From JAHEAO01 sp041633555 (GTDB lineage Bacteria; Pseudomonadota; Alphaproteobacteria; Rhodobacterales; Rhodobacteraceae): DNA of 6,764 bases. Within the stretch, counting starts at the first letter, position 1, and every line of letters starts with the position of its first letter. The stretch lies in contig JBFKFZ010000113.1 in the NCBI GenBank assembly GCA_041633555.1, positions 1 through 6,764 on the forward strand, written 5' to 3'. Both the position numbers and the translations under genes were made by a program. This document shows positions 5,941-6,764 of this stretch, piece after piece. The notes under the pieces are model-generated. The model was not told the DNA's origin. It did not search any database and worked only from the letters and a program-made list of their open reading frames with translations.

Positions 5941-5959
5941 TCATGCAAGTTTTGCATGA
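5941..5959. promoter_or_regulatory. Perfect 19-bp palindrome, putative LysR recognition site in the regulator/TRAP divergent region
   Basis: TCATGCAA-GTT-TTGCATGA has two perfectly complementary 8-base arms and a 3-base centre. Its core, ATGCA-N5-TGCAT (5943-5957), obeys T-N11-A and matches the architecture of the site before cuyA. It sits between the divergent LysR gene (ATG at 5896) and TRAP gene (ATG at 6059), the classic place for a LysR recognition site controlling both. If transcription of the TRAP gene starts near 6013, its centre is at about -63, the canonical position of the LysR recognition-binding site. Confidence 0.65.
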
Positions 5960-5963
5960 ATAA

Positions 5964-5978
5964 ATGACATGTTTGAAT
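5964..5978. promoter_or_regulatory. Candidate LysR activation site next to the TRAP promoter
   Basis: ATGACATGTTTGAAT is a degenerate copy of the motif that keeps T-N11-A (T5965 to A5977). Its centre (5971) is 21 bp downstream of the centre of the perfect palindrome, and it abuts the proposed -35 box, at about -42 from the predicted start. This is where LysR activation-binding sites normally lie, and they are usually poorer matches than the recognition site. Sequence similarity alone is weak; position is the argument. Confidence 0.35.
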
Positions 5979-6006
5979 TGGCTCCGCAGCGGGGGGCTCG
6001 TCTAAC
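5978..6006 (+). promoter_or_regulatory. Candidate sigma-70-type promoter for the TRAP transporter gene
   Basis: TTGGCT (5978-5983) and TCTAAC (6001-6006) each match four of six consensus bases of the -35 and -10 boxes, with a 17-base spacer. Transcription would start near 6013, leaving a leader of about 46 bases before the ATG at 6059. Imperfect boxes fit an activator-dependent promoter, and the candidate LysR sites lie immediately upstream. Confidence 0.4.
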
Positions 6007-6058
6007 ATCAGTGACAGGACGGCGAATTCCGCCAGACGCAACAAACAGGGAGACAAGA

Positions 6059-6764
6059 ATGAAGACATCCTGGAAATTCACCACCGCCGCCACCGCCCTC
6101 GCGCTGATCGCAACGGCCGGTCTGGCGCAAGCTGAGACCACTGTGCGGTTGTCCACCTATGTCAACGAATCTGACATCCGCTACCAGGGGTTCCAGCATT
6201 TTGCCGACCTGGTTGCGGAAAAAACCGGCGGCAGCGTTAAGGTCGAGATCTTCCCCTCGGCCACTCTGCACGGCTGGTCGGAAGGCGTCGATGCCGTGCA
6301 GGGCGGCGTCTCGGACATTAGCTGGATCAACGCTGACAACCGCGTGCCCTGCTACGCCGTCACCTCGCTCTATCCCGCGATGGTCAGCCTGGAAAACCAG
6401 CCCGCGCTCGACGCGGCCTATGCCGACCTGATCCGCGACGAGGCGGCGAAGGTGAACCTGGTTCCGCTGATCAACTCCAACTACTCCTACGACCAGGAAT
6501 GGTGGTTCGAAGATCCGGTCGAGGATTTCGGCAAGCTTGACGGCAAGCTTGTGCGCTCGATCGGTCCGCTGGTCAGCATGATGATCGAGACCTGGGGCGG
6601 AGAGCCGGTCTTCGTGGCGCCCAAGGAGGTGTTTCAGTCGGCCGAACGCGGCGTTGTCGACGGCATCAACATGGGCGTCGCCACTTACAGCTCGTGGAAG
6701 CTGTGGGACGTGATGCCGCACATGGTCAACGCCAACCTGTTCTACGGCAACATCATCTACATGA
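6059..6764 (+). CDS. TRAP transporter solute-binding protein, DctP family (3' end outside the window)
   Basis: The first 235 residues of a periplasmic binding protein of a tripartite ATP-independent (TRAP) importer are visible; the frame is open to the window edge, and the family is usually about 325-340 residues. A Sec signal peptide spans about 1-25: basic KTSWK, a hydrophobic run, then LAQA before E26. The mature protein follows the DctP pattern: VRLSTYV near 29, a helix GFQHFADLVAEKTGGSV (44-60), KVEIFPSATL (61-70), a segment around 159-168 with R166 at the place of the conserved carboxylate-binding Arg, and EVFQSAERGVVDGI (190-203). GGGAGA at 6048-6053 is a good ribosome site 5 bases before ATG 6059. 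The two membrane subunits are expected just downstream. Divergence from the LysR gene of the cuyAZ cluster suggests it binds L-cysteate or another small sulfonate for import. This substrate is inferred from context only; ordinary TRAP ligands are carboxylates, which cysteate also is. Confidence 0.9.
   Translation, partial: MKTSWKFTTAATALALIATAGLAQAETTVRLSTYVNESDIRYQGFQHFADLVAEKTGGSVKVEIFPSATLHGWSEGVDAVQGGVSDISWINADNRVPCYAVTSLYPAMVSLENQPALDAAYADLIRDEAAKVNLVPLINSNYSYDQEWWFEDPVEDFGKLDGKLVRSIGPLVSMMIETWGGEPVFVAPKEVFQSAERGVVDGINMGVATYSSWKLWDVMPHMVNANLFYGNIIYM

Noticed and set aside
5897..5944. Upstream ATG at 5944 extending the LysR protein by 16 residues
   Set aside because: The extension does not look like a LysR N-terminus, and the start would sit within the perfect palindromic operator; MDLNWLQDF with GAAGGG upstream is the better start.
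6008..6721. 237-codon open frame on the - strand opposite the TRAP binding protein
   Set aside because: It is a shadow of the DctP gene, which has a signal peptide, ribosome site and family motifs in the + frame.

Overview
The window is GC-rich, densely coded bacterial DNA. Gene content and protein style point to an alphaproteobacterium, most likely a marine Rhodobacteraceae (roseobacter-type) organism. The L-cysteate sulfo-lyase and its neighbour exporter closely resemble the CuyA/CuyZ pair described from Silicibacter (Ruegeria) pomeroyi. The lineage call rests on remembered family resemblance, not on a search.

The window holds two nutrient-scavenging modules that converge at about 2722-2853. 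The left module (1-2721, + strand) is the 3' part of an ABC-importer operon. It contains the C-terminus of a UgpA/MalF-type permease, a UgpE/MalG-type permease overlapping it by ATGA, a GpdQ/CpdA-like metallophosphodiesterase, and an inositol-monophosphatase-family phosphatase. Two hydrolases in series behind a glycerol-phosphate-type importer suggest uptake of a phosphodiester (for example a glycerophosphodiester, perhaps glycerophosphoinositol) followed by stepwise release of phosphate. The binding protein and ATPase are not in the window; they may lie upstream.

The right module (2854-6764) is an organosulfonate module. On the - strand, in transcription order, are a LysR-family regulator (probably CuyR), L-cysteate sulfo-lyase cuyA, and a YeiH/UPF0324-family putative sulfite/sulfate exporter cuyZ. 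Divergent from the regulator, on the + strand, is a DctP-type TRAP transporter binding protein that runs off the right edge. The inferred flow is: TRAP import of L-cysteate or a related C3 sulfonate, cleavage by CuyA to pyruvate, ammonium and sulfite, and sulfite export by CuyZ, with the LysR protein sensing the substrate or a metabolite.

The most interesting non-coding signal is a shared operator-like motif of the form ATGC(A/C)-N5-(T/G)GCAT, which fits the LysR T-N11-A rule. It occurs as a perfect 19-bp palindrome upstream of the TRAP gene (5941-5959) and as a 17-bp interrupted palindrome upstream of cuyA (4945-4961). Each strong copy has a weaker T-N11-A partner with its centre 21 bp away, as expected for a LysR recognition/activation site pair. 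This suggests one small regulon covering import, cleavage and export. No RNA genes, insertion sequences, CRISPR arrays or attachment sites were seen.
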